Assembly (NCBI GenBank): GCA_943704415.1
Contig: CALSCO010000623.1
Location: 1 to 17,012 of the forward strand
Direction of reading: 5' to 3'
DNA length: 17,012 nt
Origin: Parvularia atlantis
Taxonomy: Eukaryota > Opisthokonta > Rotosphaerida
The position numbers and the translations under genes are program-made. Below are positions 1 to 9,224 of the stretch, piece after piece. The notes beneath the pieces were generated by a model. That model saw only the letters and a list, made by a program, of their open reading frames with translations, did no database searches and was not told where the DNA came from. The number at the start of each line of letters is the position of its first letter. Within the stretch, counting starts at the first letter, position 1.

Positions 1-1676
1 TGACGCTGGCGTTGGGCGACGCCGACAGCCCGATGGCGCACCGGGCACGTAGAGCAGCTCGCCCGGGCGCTGCTCGCAGACATAGGTCGGGCGGGCGACG
101 GGTCCGGCAGCAGCAGCAGCGGCGGCCGCCGATGGCGCAAAGCGCTCGACGTAGCTGCGCGATACGTCCTGAGACCTCGGTGGCGCGTTGCCCGGCACTG
201 CGCACCTCAGCGGGTGTTCTTTGCTGTAGACAGCGTGCGCGGGCGGGACGAGCAGCCAGCGCTTGACGCCCCAGACGAGCGCGTTGACCGCGTCGCAGTG
301 GTAGTGCAGCGGGGCGCCCGAGTGGCGCGGGCCGAGGATGAATTGCCGCCCGACAATCGCGCCTGCGCGATTGTCAGCTGGGCGTGCGCGTGCAGCAGAG
401 GCGCGCACTGTCGTTGAGCGGGCCCAGGAACGCCGGCAGCGGGTTGGCCGCGTCGCTGTAGAAGGCCGCGTCTTGGCCCATCACCGTCGCGTCAAAGACG
501 TACGCGGGCGGGCGCGCGGCGGTCGCGGCCGGGGCCCCGCGGCGCGCACGCAGACGGCCAATGTAGCCAAAGTACTCGGCCAGCGTCGCGCTGCTGCTCG
601 GCTCGCCAAAGACCTGCGCGGCACCGCGGCGCGTGAGCCGTCGCCCCGCGCTCGTCCACACGTCTCAGGCGCACGTCGGCGTAGGGGATCGGACCCAAAG
701 CGACGCGCACGTGCCCGAAGCGCGCAGCGAGCACGCCGGGCTGCCACGCCGCGTGCACGTCCCACGCCTCGGTCGCACCCTCGACGATCAGCGGCAGCCG
801 CACCGAGCGGTGGTCGCGCTCAAAGGCGGCCGCGTCCATCGCTGCCGCGCCGCGCACGCGCGCAAACGGGCAGCCGTGCACGCGCGGAACGCGCTCGGGG
901 AAGGCGACGCGAGCGCGGCAGTGCACGGGCGCGTCACGCAGCGGGCTGTGCGGCCGCGGCGCTGCCGGTTCGAACGGCGCCAGCAGCTCGCGCACGTCAT
1001 CGAACGGCAGGATGTCCACGGCGAGGTCAACGGCGGTGCGGCCGTACGCGTCCGGCGCGTGCACGTCGGCGCCGTGGGCGAGGAGCAGCGCCGCCGCGTC
1101 GAGGTCGGCGTTGGCGAGGGCGATGTGCAGCGGCGTGCTACCGTGTCCGCGAGGCCCGGCGGCGGGCGCACTGACGATGCGCGACGCGCGGTCGTGCTCG
1201 AGCAGCGAGCGCACGAGCCGCAGCTCGCGGAAGAGCACGGCCAGGTGCAGCACGGTGTAGCCACGCGCATCCAGTGCGTCCGGTGCCGCGCCGGCCGCGA
1301 CCAGCGCGTCCCACGGCTCGTAAACCCAGCCGGCCGCGTACGCCTCAAGGTCCGCAAAGGCGACGTCGGCGCGGCGGTGGCTCGCGAGCATGTCCTTGGT
1401 CACATGGTTGTGCGCGCGGTAGACGGCGCGCGCGGCGTCGTGCAGGATGGTCGCGGCAAGGGCGCATCCGGCGCTGGGCGCGAGCAGCGGCGGAAGCTCG
1501 GTGCGCACGCGCTCGTGCCGCGCGCGGTCCACGTCCACGTCCACGTCCATTACGAGCGTGTGCTCGTGCAGCACGGCGCGCAGGGCCGCGTGCCTCTGCT
1601 CGCAATCGGCCTCGGCCAGCGCCGCCGTGACGGCCGCGGCCGCGACCAGCGCGACCAGCGCGATCAGGCACCGCAT
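1..1676 (-). CDS. JMJD8-like JmjC/cupin protein with signal peptide and ankyrin repeats (partial, 3' end cut off)
   Basis: Probable Fe(II)/2-oxoglutarate oxygenase-like protein entering the secretory pathway; activity not proven. Exons (minus strand): 1676-675, 613-409, 362-206, 154-42. A last donor at 41 starts an intron that leaves the window, so at least 492 residues are present. The start is the only in-frame ATG and opens a hydrophobic signal peptide (MRCLIALVALVAAAAV). Two to three ankyrin repeats follow (GYTVLHLAVLF, HGSTPLHIALANAD, YGRTAVDLAV). The JmjC/cupin core begins near residue 310, with an HxD pair at about H424/D426 in APLHYHCDAVNALVWGVKRW. The later CEQRPGELLYVP strand precedes the missing second metal histidine. 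The WGVKRWLLVPP segment resembles JMJD8, an ER-lumenal JmjC protein. A poly-Ala run lies at about 106-130. The introns are 46-61 nt, with phases 0, 1 and 2. Family assignment is firm; the exact orthologue is less sure. Confidence 0.8.
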
Positions 1677-1815
1677 CGCGCGCGAGCTGCCAGAGGCAGA
1701 AAATGAACTTGAAAGGTCTGACTTTGGCAACCATTATGCAAGTCAAGGTACAGGTCGGCGCGCGGGGCCGGGGAACTGGTTTTCGAGAGGAGGTGTGCGC
1801 GGGCAGAGCGTCCGG
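1677..1815 (-). promoter_or_regulatory. Short intergenic spacer, likely promoter of the JmjC gene
   Basis: This 139-bp spacer lies between the stop of the SLC35F6-like gene and the start of the JmjC gene, both on the minus strand. The stretch at about 1696-1750 is clearly less GC-rich than its surroundings and carries TTGCATAATGG on the minus strand. It must hold both the 3' end of the upstream gene and the start region of the downstream one. No TATA box is evident. The promoter role is inferred from position only. Confidence 0.3.
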
Positions 1816-3503
1816 TCATGCGATACCATCCACCAGTTCCCTCTCGTGCGAGTGCCGCGGGCCATTTTTCCGCTTCGACGAGAAGACGTAGAAGAAGCCG
1901 GCCGAGATGATCAGCACAAAGCCGAGGATGAAGACCCAGCTGTACACCTCGAGCGAGAGCCAGAACGCCGAGATGATCCACACCAACAGCACCTGCGGGC
2001 GCGGGGCGTGAGCGCGGCAGGCCACGCAGCGTCGCACGCGGCACCTGGAACGAAGCCGTGACGACCGCACGCAGGTCCGAGCCCAGATGCTCCGCCGTCA
2101 GCAGGCCAAAGATGTCGAAGCCAGCGACGGCCGCCGAGAGTCCGATGCCCGACGCCCAGAGCGCCTGCAGGCGGCGCCGCCATAAGCAGCCGTGCCCCCG
2201 CGCAGCCAAGCAGGGCGCACGCGCACCGTCGTCGCAAAGTAGTAGTGCAGGTCAGACAGGAAGCCCGAGAAGCCGTCCGCGTCCGTGATGATCGTGAAGG
2301 GGATCTGGAGAATGACGGCGCACAGGATCGAGACCCAGCCCTCGCAGAAAACGAGCAGGCCCTTGTTGACGTGCATCTGCTTAACCTTGCAGTCGTCCAT
2401 CAGCTTCTCCTCGACGATAAACTGCATCGCGTAGAACATCTGCGCGCCCAGGCAGAGCATGGCGCCGATGACGAAGCGCAGTGGGCCCTGGGCCTCCTGC
2501 TCCTCCTGCGGGTCGATGTAGGGCTGGCACATGGCCACGCCGGCGCCGCCGAGCATCACAATGACGGCGAACCACTGCCGGCGGCTGAGCGTGAAGCCCG
2601 GGAAGAAGCGCGTCGAGGCCATGCCGACGAAGACGACGAGCGTGGCCTTCATCAGCTCGGCCGTGGACGGGTACGTGGCCGAGATGCCGAGGATGATGAA
2701 GACCTCGGCCAGCGCGTCAAAGAGCGAGGCAAGGCCGGCCTTGGGCGCAAAGTCCCAGAAGCCCGGGTCCTGCAGCGGCACAGACGCGTCGCCGGTGCGC
2801 TGGCGGAAGAACGGGAACGAGAGGCCCGTGAGCACCTGGCCCACGCCCATCTGGAAGAGCTGGATGAAGGGCTGCGACGGGCGGACGGGCGAGCGGGCAT
2901 GTCAGCGCCCGCGGGCCCCGCCACGCCGGTGCGCCGGCAGCGAGCGCACCTGGTGGAATTTGGGACAGTAGCCATCCTCGCCGCCGGCCAACGCAGACAT
3001 GTCGAACGACGACGGCACGTACAGCGGCGGCGCCTGCTCCTCGATCGGCAGCTCCACCGGCAGGTCGACGAGGTAGGCCGGCTTCTGCAGGGGCGGGCGG
3101 CAGCGTGTGAGCGTCTCGCCGCGAGTGCACGGGGCGCGCGCGCGCCAACGCACGCAGGTGAGGTTGCGGTAGACGGGGTCGTACGAGTAGATGTCGAGCG
3201 CGTCCTGGTACGAGATGATGATGGTCATCGACGCGCCGCAGATGACGAGCAGGACCATGTAGATGGAGCTGCGCAGTCGCGGCGTCAGCACCGTGCGCGC
3301 ACACTGGCTGAGGCCGCGCGCGCGCACCTCGCAAACCAGCTCGCCTGCGCGTGCACGACCTCTTCGCTCTTGCCGGACGCGGTTTCCCAGTTGATCGCGT
3401 GCCCGTTGCTGTAGCCATTGCCGTTGCCGTGGCCGTTGTAGTGGCTGTGCTGGTGGTGGTGCGCCAGCAGCTTGTCCTTCTCGTCGGAACTAGCCTCGGC
3501 CAT
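1816..3503 (-). CDS. SLC35F6: SLC35F6-like multi-pass membrane transporter (drug/metabolite transporter superfamily)
   Basis: Exons (minus strand): 3503-3328, 3268-3154, 3084-2950, 2871-2227, 2164-2045, 1992-1816; 455 residues. A His/Asn/Gly-rich cytosolic N-terminus (residues 1-55) precedes the first membrane helix (SSIYMVLLVICGASMTIII). About ten hydrophobic segments can be counted overall. Family signals are QPFIQLFQMGVGQ, ELMKATLVVFVGMAS, LCLGAQMFYAMQFIVEEKL and a C-terminal FWLSLEVYSWVFILGF block. In SLC35F6 the equivalents are HPFLQAVGMFLGE, a LRGAVIIFTGLFS-type segment, an AQ..A.QMVLEEK segment and a late W-rich helix. The lumenal loop (residues about 85-140) is long. The protein probably sits in an endomembrane, lysosome or mitochondrion; its substrate is unknown even for the family. 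The introns are 52-78 nt, four of the five in phase 0. Start chosen as the first ATG giving MAEASSDEKDK. Confidence 0.82.
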
Positions 3504-4087
3504 GCTGTGGCGCGCGCGACTGGGCGGGCCGGGGCGCCGCGCGTCAGCGTCACGCGCCGCGCGACACACGCAGCACACGCACCTGTCTGGCGTTATTCTC
3601 GCGGTGCCGCCGGTCTAAGCAGCGTCGGAGTGTGACGGCTGCTGCCTGCGCGGCGCAGGATGCGGCGGCGGTTAGCTTTTGCGTTCGCCGCGCTCCGAAG
3701 CGCGCGCAGTGCCGGCAGAGCGCGCCACGTCCGCGCGGCCGTCGCACACAAAGCGAGGACGGGCAGGAGGTCGCGCAGCGGGCATCACGGTGCGCAGCGG
3801 CGCGCGTCAACAGCGCGGTGATGTGAACGGAGGGGGGCCGCGCGCGCAGCGATAGACCAGAGAGGGGAGCCAGACGCACGGGGCACGCGGCGTGCAGGCG
3901 GGGGCGCCCACACGGTGCGCAGGGGCCGTGCAGCGCGCGCGAGACAGACCGGCGCCACGCAGCGGCACCGTAGGAAAGACCGTGGCAGCGCACATGACCC
4001 GCACAGGACCGGGTAAACTCCTTCGGCGTCAGATGACCCTTCTGGGTGCTTCTGGATGCGTCTGCGCGGAACAGTGACAAGCAATTA
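3504..4087. other. 584-bp intergenic region with no supported gene
   Basis: This is the longest gene-free stretch. It lies between the start of the SLC35F6-like gene and the stop of the P5C reductase gene, both on the minus strand, so it must hold one promoter and one 3' UTR. Open frames on both strands are low-complexity Arg/Ala/Pro/Cys translations without any domain. I find no tRNA T-loop (GTTCGA), no splice-supported exon chain and no clear hairpin array. A small non-coding RNA cannot be excluded by eye. Confidence 0.4.
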
Positions 4088-5060
4088 TTACAACTTGGAG
4101 CCAAGCTCGCGGGCGCGCGTCGTCGCCGCCAGCACCGCGTCCATCACCGTCCCGCGCAGCCCACCTCGCTCGAGCGCATGCACGCCTGCGATCGTCGTGC
4201 CGCCCGGCGACGTCACCTTGTCCTTGAGCTCGCCCGGGTGCGACTTGGTCTCCTGCACCATCTGCGCCGCGCCCTTGACCAGCTGCACAGCCAGCTGCAT
4301 CGCCATCTCGCGCGGCAGGCCCGAGCGCACGCCACCGTCGGCCAGCGCCTCGATGAACTGGAACACGTAGGCCGGGCCGCTCCCGCTCAGGCCCGTGACC
4401 GCGTCCAGGTACTTCTCGTCGGCCACGAGCGCCAGACCGACGGCGCTAAACACCCTGGGCGGGCGGCCACGCGGGAAGGCGTGAGCGCTGCCGGCATGCG
4501 CAACGCAGGCACACACTGCTGCGCCGTCGTCACGTCCTCGGCGCGCGCGCACTTGCCCGGCGAGATGACCGTCGCGCCCTCGCTCACCAGGCACGGCGTG
4601 TTGGGCATGACGCGCACGACGCGCGCATGCAGCGGCAGGTCGCCCTCGAGCGCGGCCAGCGTGATGCCCGCCGCGACCGACAGCACGAGCTTGTCGGCGG
4701 TGACGGCGCCGCTGACCTTGCGCAAAACTTCCGCAACGACGTCCGGCTTGACCGCGAGCACGACCACGTCGGCGCCGCGCACAAGCTCGACCTCGGAGGC
4801 CACGCGCCGGCAGCCGAGCGCGACGAGCACGGCCAGCTGCGCCTCAGACGGGTCATAGACGGACACGTCGCCGGCGTTACTGTGCGCGCGCACAAGTGGA
4901 AAAACATCCGCCGCGCGTCAGCACGCTCGCCACGCGCGCGCCCGCCACGCGCGACGCACAGCAGGCCGGCCTTGAGCACGCCGCGCACGATCGCGTTGCA
5001 CATCGCCCCCGCTCCCACGAAGCCCAGGCGCCCGGCCAGGCGCACACGCGGCGTTGTCAT
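4088..5060 (-). CDS. PRO3: Pyrroline-5-carboxylate reductase with C-terminal SKL
   Basis: Catalyses the last step of proline synthesis, reducing pyrroline-5-carboxylate with NAD(P)H. Exons (minus strand): 5060-4960, 4879-4517, 4454-4088; 276 residues, normal for the family. The N-terminal dinucleotide-binding motif is GFVGAGAM (about residues 13-20). Further signatures are [47 protein letters not shown] and the C-terminal signature region [13 protein letters not shown]. The two introns are 80 and 62 nt, both phase 2. The protein ends ARELGSKL followed by TAA TAA. SKL is the canonical type 1 peroxisomal targeting signal, which is unexpected for this enzyme (see findings). The ATG at 5060 is followed by [16 protein letters not shown], with no room for a mitochondrial presequence. 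An out-of-frame ATG lies about 31 nt upstream. Confidence 0.95.
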
Positions 5061-5256
5061 CGTTGTGCTTGGGTGACGCCAAAAACATGAGCCGGTGCCG
5101 CGGGCAGCTGCCGGCGCACAGCTCAACGCACGGCAGGCGCCTGCGCGCGCGCGGTGTAGGCCTACAATCCCCCCCCCAGCCACGGCAGACTTGAAGTACT
5201 AGCAAAGAAGAAGGCGTACGCAGCGACGCCGGCCGAGAGCAAGACAATGACGCGCG
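5061..5256 (-). promoter_or_regulatory. Spacer between CHFR stop and P5C reductase start
   Basis: These 196 bp hold the 3' end of CHFR and the promoter of P5C reductase. A perfect 12-bp palindrome, TGTAGGCCTACA, sits at 5155-5166 next to a C9 run (5169-5177). On the minus strand a TTTTTGGCGTCACCC stretch lies just upstream of the P5C reductase ATG. Regulatory roles are inferred from position only. Confidence 0.3.
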
Positions 5257-7656
5257 TCACTGGTGTGTGCGGTCGCAGATGTGGTTGTAGCGCTGTTTGT
5301 GGCCCTGCGGAGGCACGCGCGCGCGTGTGAGCCGTGCGCGCGCCACAGAGCAGCGCGAACGCGCGCACCGGGTTGTTTGGGTTGAACTGCGTTCGGCACT
5401 CCTTGCCCCAGTGGCAGTCGGCGCGGCTCGTGACGGCGGCTGCGGGGCGCCCAGTTAGCGTCGGCGCCGCCACAGTGCCCACGTCGGCGCACCTGGCAGC
5501 TCGGCGTTGGGGATGTCGCGGCGGTACAGGTAGCACATCTCGGCAAAGGCCTTCTTGGCGCAGCCGATGCAGACCTTTGTCCTGGACCGCAAGTCGGGGA
5601 TGGACGCTGCGAGCGTGTGTGAGCGGCGTGCTCGCCGCGGTGCCCGCCGCACGCACTGGTGTACGCGCCCGTGTCGAGCTTGTCCACGCACGCCGCAAAG
5701 CACTGCGCGGGCGTGATGTTCTTGGCCTGGAGGTAGTCCTTGAGGACTGTGCGCGCGGGCACGGCTCAGCACGCGCTTGCACGCACGCAAGCACGGGCGC
5801 TGCACGCACTCTGCAGCTCGTAGTCGTTGCCGCGGAACGCCCCGAGCGGCCCCTCGGGAATGGTGTCGATCATGAAGAGGCGGAGCTCATTGCACAGCTG
5901 CGGCACGTTGATTGCCTGCGCGTGCGTCCGTGCGTCCGTGCGTCCGTCAGCCAGACGCGTACGCATCTCTACATACAAGCCGAGCACGTGCCTGGCAGGC
6001 GACGTCGTAAAACATGCAGCACACGCGCGAGCAGCCCTTGCCTGCCGCACAGCGTGAGCAACCGCCGACGCCGACGCACGCGCGCACGCACAGGTCTGCG
6101 TGATGAGCGGGTCGTTGCGCCGATCGGGGATGCGCCGCCCGCAGAACGAGCAGAACAGGTGCGGCCCGTTGGGAGGGCACGTGTAGCCGGTGGGGTTGCC
6201 CGGCACGCACTGCACGCACTGGCTGCAGGCCGCGCGTTTCAGCGCGGGCACGCAGCCGTGCGCGAGCCGTCGAGCGCACTGGAAGTTCATGCCGTTGATG
6301 AGCGGCGCCGCGTTGCCGCCGCCGCCGTCGTCGTCACTATCGCTGTCGTCGCCGTCGTCGTCGTCGTCGCCGCTGCCGTCCGTGTCGTCCTCGTCGGCGT
6401 CGTAGCGTCGCCGGCGCGGCGGCTTCATCTGCGCGGGCGCGGCGGTCAGCCACCGCCCCCACGACGCCGCGCCTGCCGCCGCACCATCTCGACCGTGATC
6501 TTGTTGCGGTTGTCCATTTCCTTCAGCTCGTCCTCCGAGCGCTTCTTGTGCGGGTGCTTGGCCAGGTACACGTCGACGAGATTGGACAGGATGTGGTGCC
6601 GGCTGATCCTGCGGCCGGGCGAAGGCGCGGTGAGCCGGCGGCACGCACACGCACGCGCACGCGCACGCAACTGGTCAACGCGCGCGCGGCAGTGCGGGCA
6701 CTCGTTCGACTTGGCCATCCAGTCCGAGTAGCACGCCGAGCAGAACGAGTGCATGCACGGCACGAGGCTGACCGCCTTGTACAGCAGGTCGTGGCAAATG
6801 CCTGGCGAACGAAACACGCGCGCGAACTCAGCCGCGGCTCATCGAGCCCGCGCTGCGCACCGCAGACTAGCTGCTCCTCAAACTCGTCGTCGTCGTCGAC
6901 CTCGGCGTCGGCGTCCTTGCCCTTGCCCTTGTCGCCCGCTGCAGCCGGCGCGGCGGTCGCGGTCGTCGGCGCGTCCTCGCCCGTCAGGTCGACCGCCTGG
7001 CGCTTCGCCGCGCCCGCCTCGCCCTCCGCCACCGTCGGCGCGTCGCTGCGCTGGCGCTTGAGCGTGTCGGCCGGCGCCGCGGGCGCCCGCGCGCGCTTGT
7101 CCTGGAAGGTGTACTTTGGCAGCGTGCCTGCACGATGCGTTGAGGCGCGGAGGCGACGCGACAACCGCGCGCGCGCACGCCGCACCATGCTTGGTCATGC
7201 TCGGGAAGAGCACGACCGTGTCGCCCGCGGCCAGCGGCGCGGGCTCGTTCTTCTTGAGGCGCGTGTCGTTGACGGCCGTTCCGTTGCTCGACAGGTCCTG
7301 CGCGGCAACGGCGGAGCGTGAGCAGACCGCGGCGTCCGCGCGGCGCGCGTGCCTCGATCATGACGCTGTCGCCGCGCCGGAACACGCGGAAGTGCTTCTT
7401 GCTTGCGCGCTTGTCCTTGAGCACGACCGTGTTGCCTTTGAGCGCGCGTGTGTGTGTGTGTGTGTGCGTGTGTGTGTGTGTGAGTTCAGGGGACGACGCG
7501 GTCGCCGCACGCACCGGGGTCGCGCCCGACCCACACGACGTCATCGAGCAGCTCGACGCTGTCGAAGCCGTCCTCCTCGGCCAGCAGCCGGCCCCACACC
7601 TCGCCCGCCGCGCCGCCGCCTGTCGCGCCCGCCTCGTCCACAAACGTGAGGTCCAT
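5257..7656 (-). CDS. CHFR: CHFR-type E3 ubiquitin ligase (FHA-RING-Cys-rich-PBZ)
   Basis: Mitotic-checkpoint ubiquitin ligase. Exons (minus strand): 7656-7515, 7435-7353, 7297-7186, 7127-6861, 6801-6672, 6608-6485, 6428-6280, 6222-6092, 6041-5977, 5915-5810, 5746-5657, 5606-5493, 5439-5369, 5304-5257; 543 residues (human about 660). The FHA domain (about 1-115) has VGRDPG, SKKHF and DLSSNGTAVN, the phosphothreonine-binding set. An acidic linker follows. The RING is C3HC4: C201, C204, C217, H219, C222, C225, C236, C239. Next come a KITVEM segment, an Asp-rich region, the CHFR-specific Cys-rich region (FCSFCGRRIPDRR) and a helix (ELQILKDYLQAKN). A C-terminal PBZ finger (CHWGKECRTQ...YNHIC; C513, C519, H530, H536) should bind poly(ADP-ribose). 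Intron 2 is GC-AG. The donor of intron 9 is either GT at 5976 or GC at 5991. Intron 7 (57 nt) is in frame. Domain order matches animal CHFR throughout. Confidence 0.93.
5923..5946. repeat. Three tandem copies of TGCGTCCG in CHFR intron 9
   Basis: Three exact 8-bp copies lie between the branch-like CTGAC and the acceptor of CHFR intron 9 (gene strand unit CGGACGCA). They lengthen the branch-to-acceptor distance to about 35 nt. Confidence 0.9.
7298..7352 (-). other. GC-AG intron (CHFR intron 2)
   Basis: The 55-nt intron starts GCACGC after GAG and ends CCGCGCAG. Splicing here joins SVMIE to DLSSNGT, the expected FHA strand. The only nearby GT donors break the frame or delete the VMIE strand. 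Confidence 0.75.
7448..7482. repeat. (TG)n microsatellite inside CHFR intron 1
   Basis: A TG/CA run of about 35 bp with one interruption at 7467. On the CHFR (minus) strand it reads CACACA and lies between a branch-like CTGAACTCAC and the CAAAG acceptor, where a polypyrimidine tract would sit. Confidence 0.9.
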
Positions 7657-7724
7657 CGCACGACGCGTCGCAACGGGTACACGGTGCCAATAAAAAGAAC
7701 CGACTCGGTCAGCGCACAGCGGGC
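7657..7724. promoter_or_regulatory. 68-bp divergent promoter between CHFR and ETT1-like gene
   Basis: Only 68 bp separate the two ATG codons, so both genes must share this regulatory DNA or use promoters inside each other. It contains CCAAT (7687-7691) running directly into TAAAAAG (7691-7697), the only AT-rich patch nearby on the plus strand. A bidirectional promoter is inferred from geometry. Confidence 0.5.
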
Positions 7725-8079
7725 ATGGCGGCGAACGCACGGCCACGTGGCCTGCGTCGCAGCCAGCAAACGCCGAGCGGGTCGCCGCCGGCGTCGAAGC
7801 GCGCGCGGGCCGCGGACGAGGGTGCGGAGGCGGAGGCGGAGGTGGCGGCGGCGGCGGGGAAGGGCGCCGAGGATGACGACGGCGGTGCGCTGGCGCAGGT
7901 CGCGCTGCCGGCCGCGGACGGGCGGGTGCTGAGCGAGGTCGAGGAGGCGCACGAGCTCGTCGCGGCCGCGCTCGCGCTCATGGGTGCGCGCTGCGGCACG
8001 GCGGCGGCGGCAGCGCGCTCACATGTCCGCCAGACGGCGAGGTAGACGACGACGATGACGACGACGACGACGATGAGGA

Positions 8080-8113
<34 letters not shown>

Positions 8114-9184
8114 GACAGAGACGTCGCGCGAGGCGACAAGGCCCGCACGCTGCTCCAGGGCGCGATCCACGAGTACGACCGCATGCTGCGCACGGCCGGC
8201 AGCGACGCGGACCCGTACGACAGCGAGTTCCACCGGTAGCGCACCCGCTCCGCGCGCCTCGCACCGCTCGACGCCAACGCGCCAACGCGCACGGCGCAGC
8301 TTCTACGGCGATGCCCTGCGCGAGCTCGGGCGGCTGCTGCGCGACGCAGCCTTTGTGCAGGCCTCGCTTGATCGCTACGAGACGGCGCTCGAGAAGGACA
8401 CGCACAACACGACCGCGATCGCGGCCACGGCGACGGCGCACCTGCTGCTCGTGCGCCCTTGGCCGCTTCAGGGGACATCGTAGCTCACGTGCGCACGTGC
8501 AGGCGGAGCTGGCGACGGCCGAAGAAGCGATGCTGCTGGCGGTCGACCGCGCCGTGCAGGGCCTGCTGCGCCCGGAGCTGGCGACGACCGTGCCGGATGC
8601 CAAGGCGCGCGGCGACCTGCTGGCGACGTTTGCGCACCAGCTGCACAACTTTGTGGACGCGCGCGACGAGGACGCGCGGCCACCCGCGCTCTGGGTGCAC
8701 GTCGAGGGCCTATTCAAGAAGGCGCTCGAGGGTGCGGCCGCGTTGTGCTCGTCGTGGTCCCGCGCTGACGCACGCAGCGCGAGCAGCCGACGCTGCGAGC
8801 CACTCGGCCCTCGCCGGCTCGGGCCTGTGCTCGATCTCGGCCGTGCACAGCCTGCCCGAGGACACGCCCGCCGACACGGTCGTGGCGCTGATCGACGCAG
8901 GTAAGCGGCCTGCTGCGTGTGGAGCGCGCACTCATGTCGCGTGCGCGTCGCCAGCGCTCGGCGCCATCAAGCAGGCCGTCGACCTCGCCGAGCAGGCCGC
9001 CGAGAGCACGGCGCAGTCGCGCTACCTCACGTGGCTGGCCGAGGCGCTGATGGTCAAGATGGACCTCGTGCTGGACGACGCCGAGGCGAACGAGGCGCAC
9101 ATTGAGGGCGTGCTGCGGCGCGCGGCGGAGCTCGACCCGGCCAACGCCTCGTACTTGGAAGAGTTTGTGCACCGTGGCGACTGA
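7725..9184 (+). CDS. ETT1: ETT1/Nro1-family protein (enhancer of translation termination)
   Basis: Exons: 7725-7983, 8034-8235, 8300-8450, 8503-8731, 8778-8900, 8955-9184; 397 residues, close to yeast Ett1 (about 412) and fission-yeast Nro1 (about 393). The N-terminus is basic and NLS-like ([14 protein letters not shown]). It is followed by a helix and a 24-residue Asp/Glu run (8045-8116). Next comes a segment like the family's N-terminal helices ([27 protein letters not shown]). TPR-like helical repeats fill the middle ([14 protein letters not shown]). The C-terminus ([16 protein letters not shown]...[17 protein letters not shown]) matches the family's last TPR block. In yeast Ett1 promotes stop-codon recognition; Nro1 controls the hydroxylase Ofd1 in the nucleus. 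Introns are 46-64 nt; the one at 8901-8954 uses GTAAGC and is in frame. The start is the first ATG after the divergent promoter. Assignment rests on remembered similarity, so moderate confidence. Confidence 0.75.
8045..8116 (+). repeat. GAC/GAT trinucleotide run encoding a 24-residue acidic tract
   Basis: Nearly pure GAC codons with three GAT and two GAG interruptions, inside exon 2 of the ETT1-like gene. It encodes Asp with two Glu. The run begins 11 nt after the intron 1 acceptor. Confidence 0.95.
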
Positions 9185-9224
9185 TTTGGGGGTTGAGCGA
9201 GAGCGGCCACTGTGCGAGAGGGAG

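Noticed and set aside
338-1706. Long plus-strand open frames (278 and 357 codons) opposite the JmjC gene
   Set aside because: They are antisense shadows caused by high GC. Their translations are Arg/Ala/Val/His-rich with no domain, while the minus strand shows clear ankyrin and JmjC motifs with splice sites.
2245-3414. 389-codon plus-strand frame opposite the SLC35F6-like gene
   Set aside because: Antisense shadow. The minus strand encodes an ordered series of membrane helices matching a known family.
3550-4104. 184-codon minus-strand frame in the spacer next to P5C reductase
   Set aside because: It is composed of Cys/Arg/Ala/Pro with no recognisable domain, overlaps the end of the reductase gene, and shows no splice-linked partners.
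5162-5280. Minus-strand hydrophobic frame after CHFR (VTRVIVLLSAGVAAYAFFF) that looks like a tail anchor or a tiny membrane protein
   Set aside because: The spliced CHFR frame ends HICDRTHQ then TGA at 5257, exactly like animal CHFR. The hydrophobic frame has no ATG and no acceptor that would join it in frame.
7298-7352. A 30-nt GT-AG intron within CHFR intron 2 (donor GTCTGC)
   Set aside because: It would be far shorter than any other intron here and shifts the FHA frame. The GC donor restores the FHA strand exactly.
42-9184. A functional link between the ETT1/Nro1-like protein and the JmjC oxygenase, by analogy with Nro1 and Ofd1 in fission yeast
   Set aside because: Ofd1 is a different 2-oxoglutarate oxygenase family, the JmjC protein here has a signal peptide, and six kilobases with three genes separate them.
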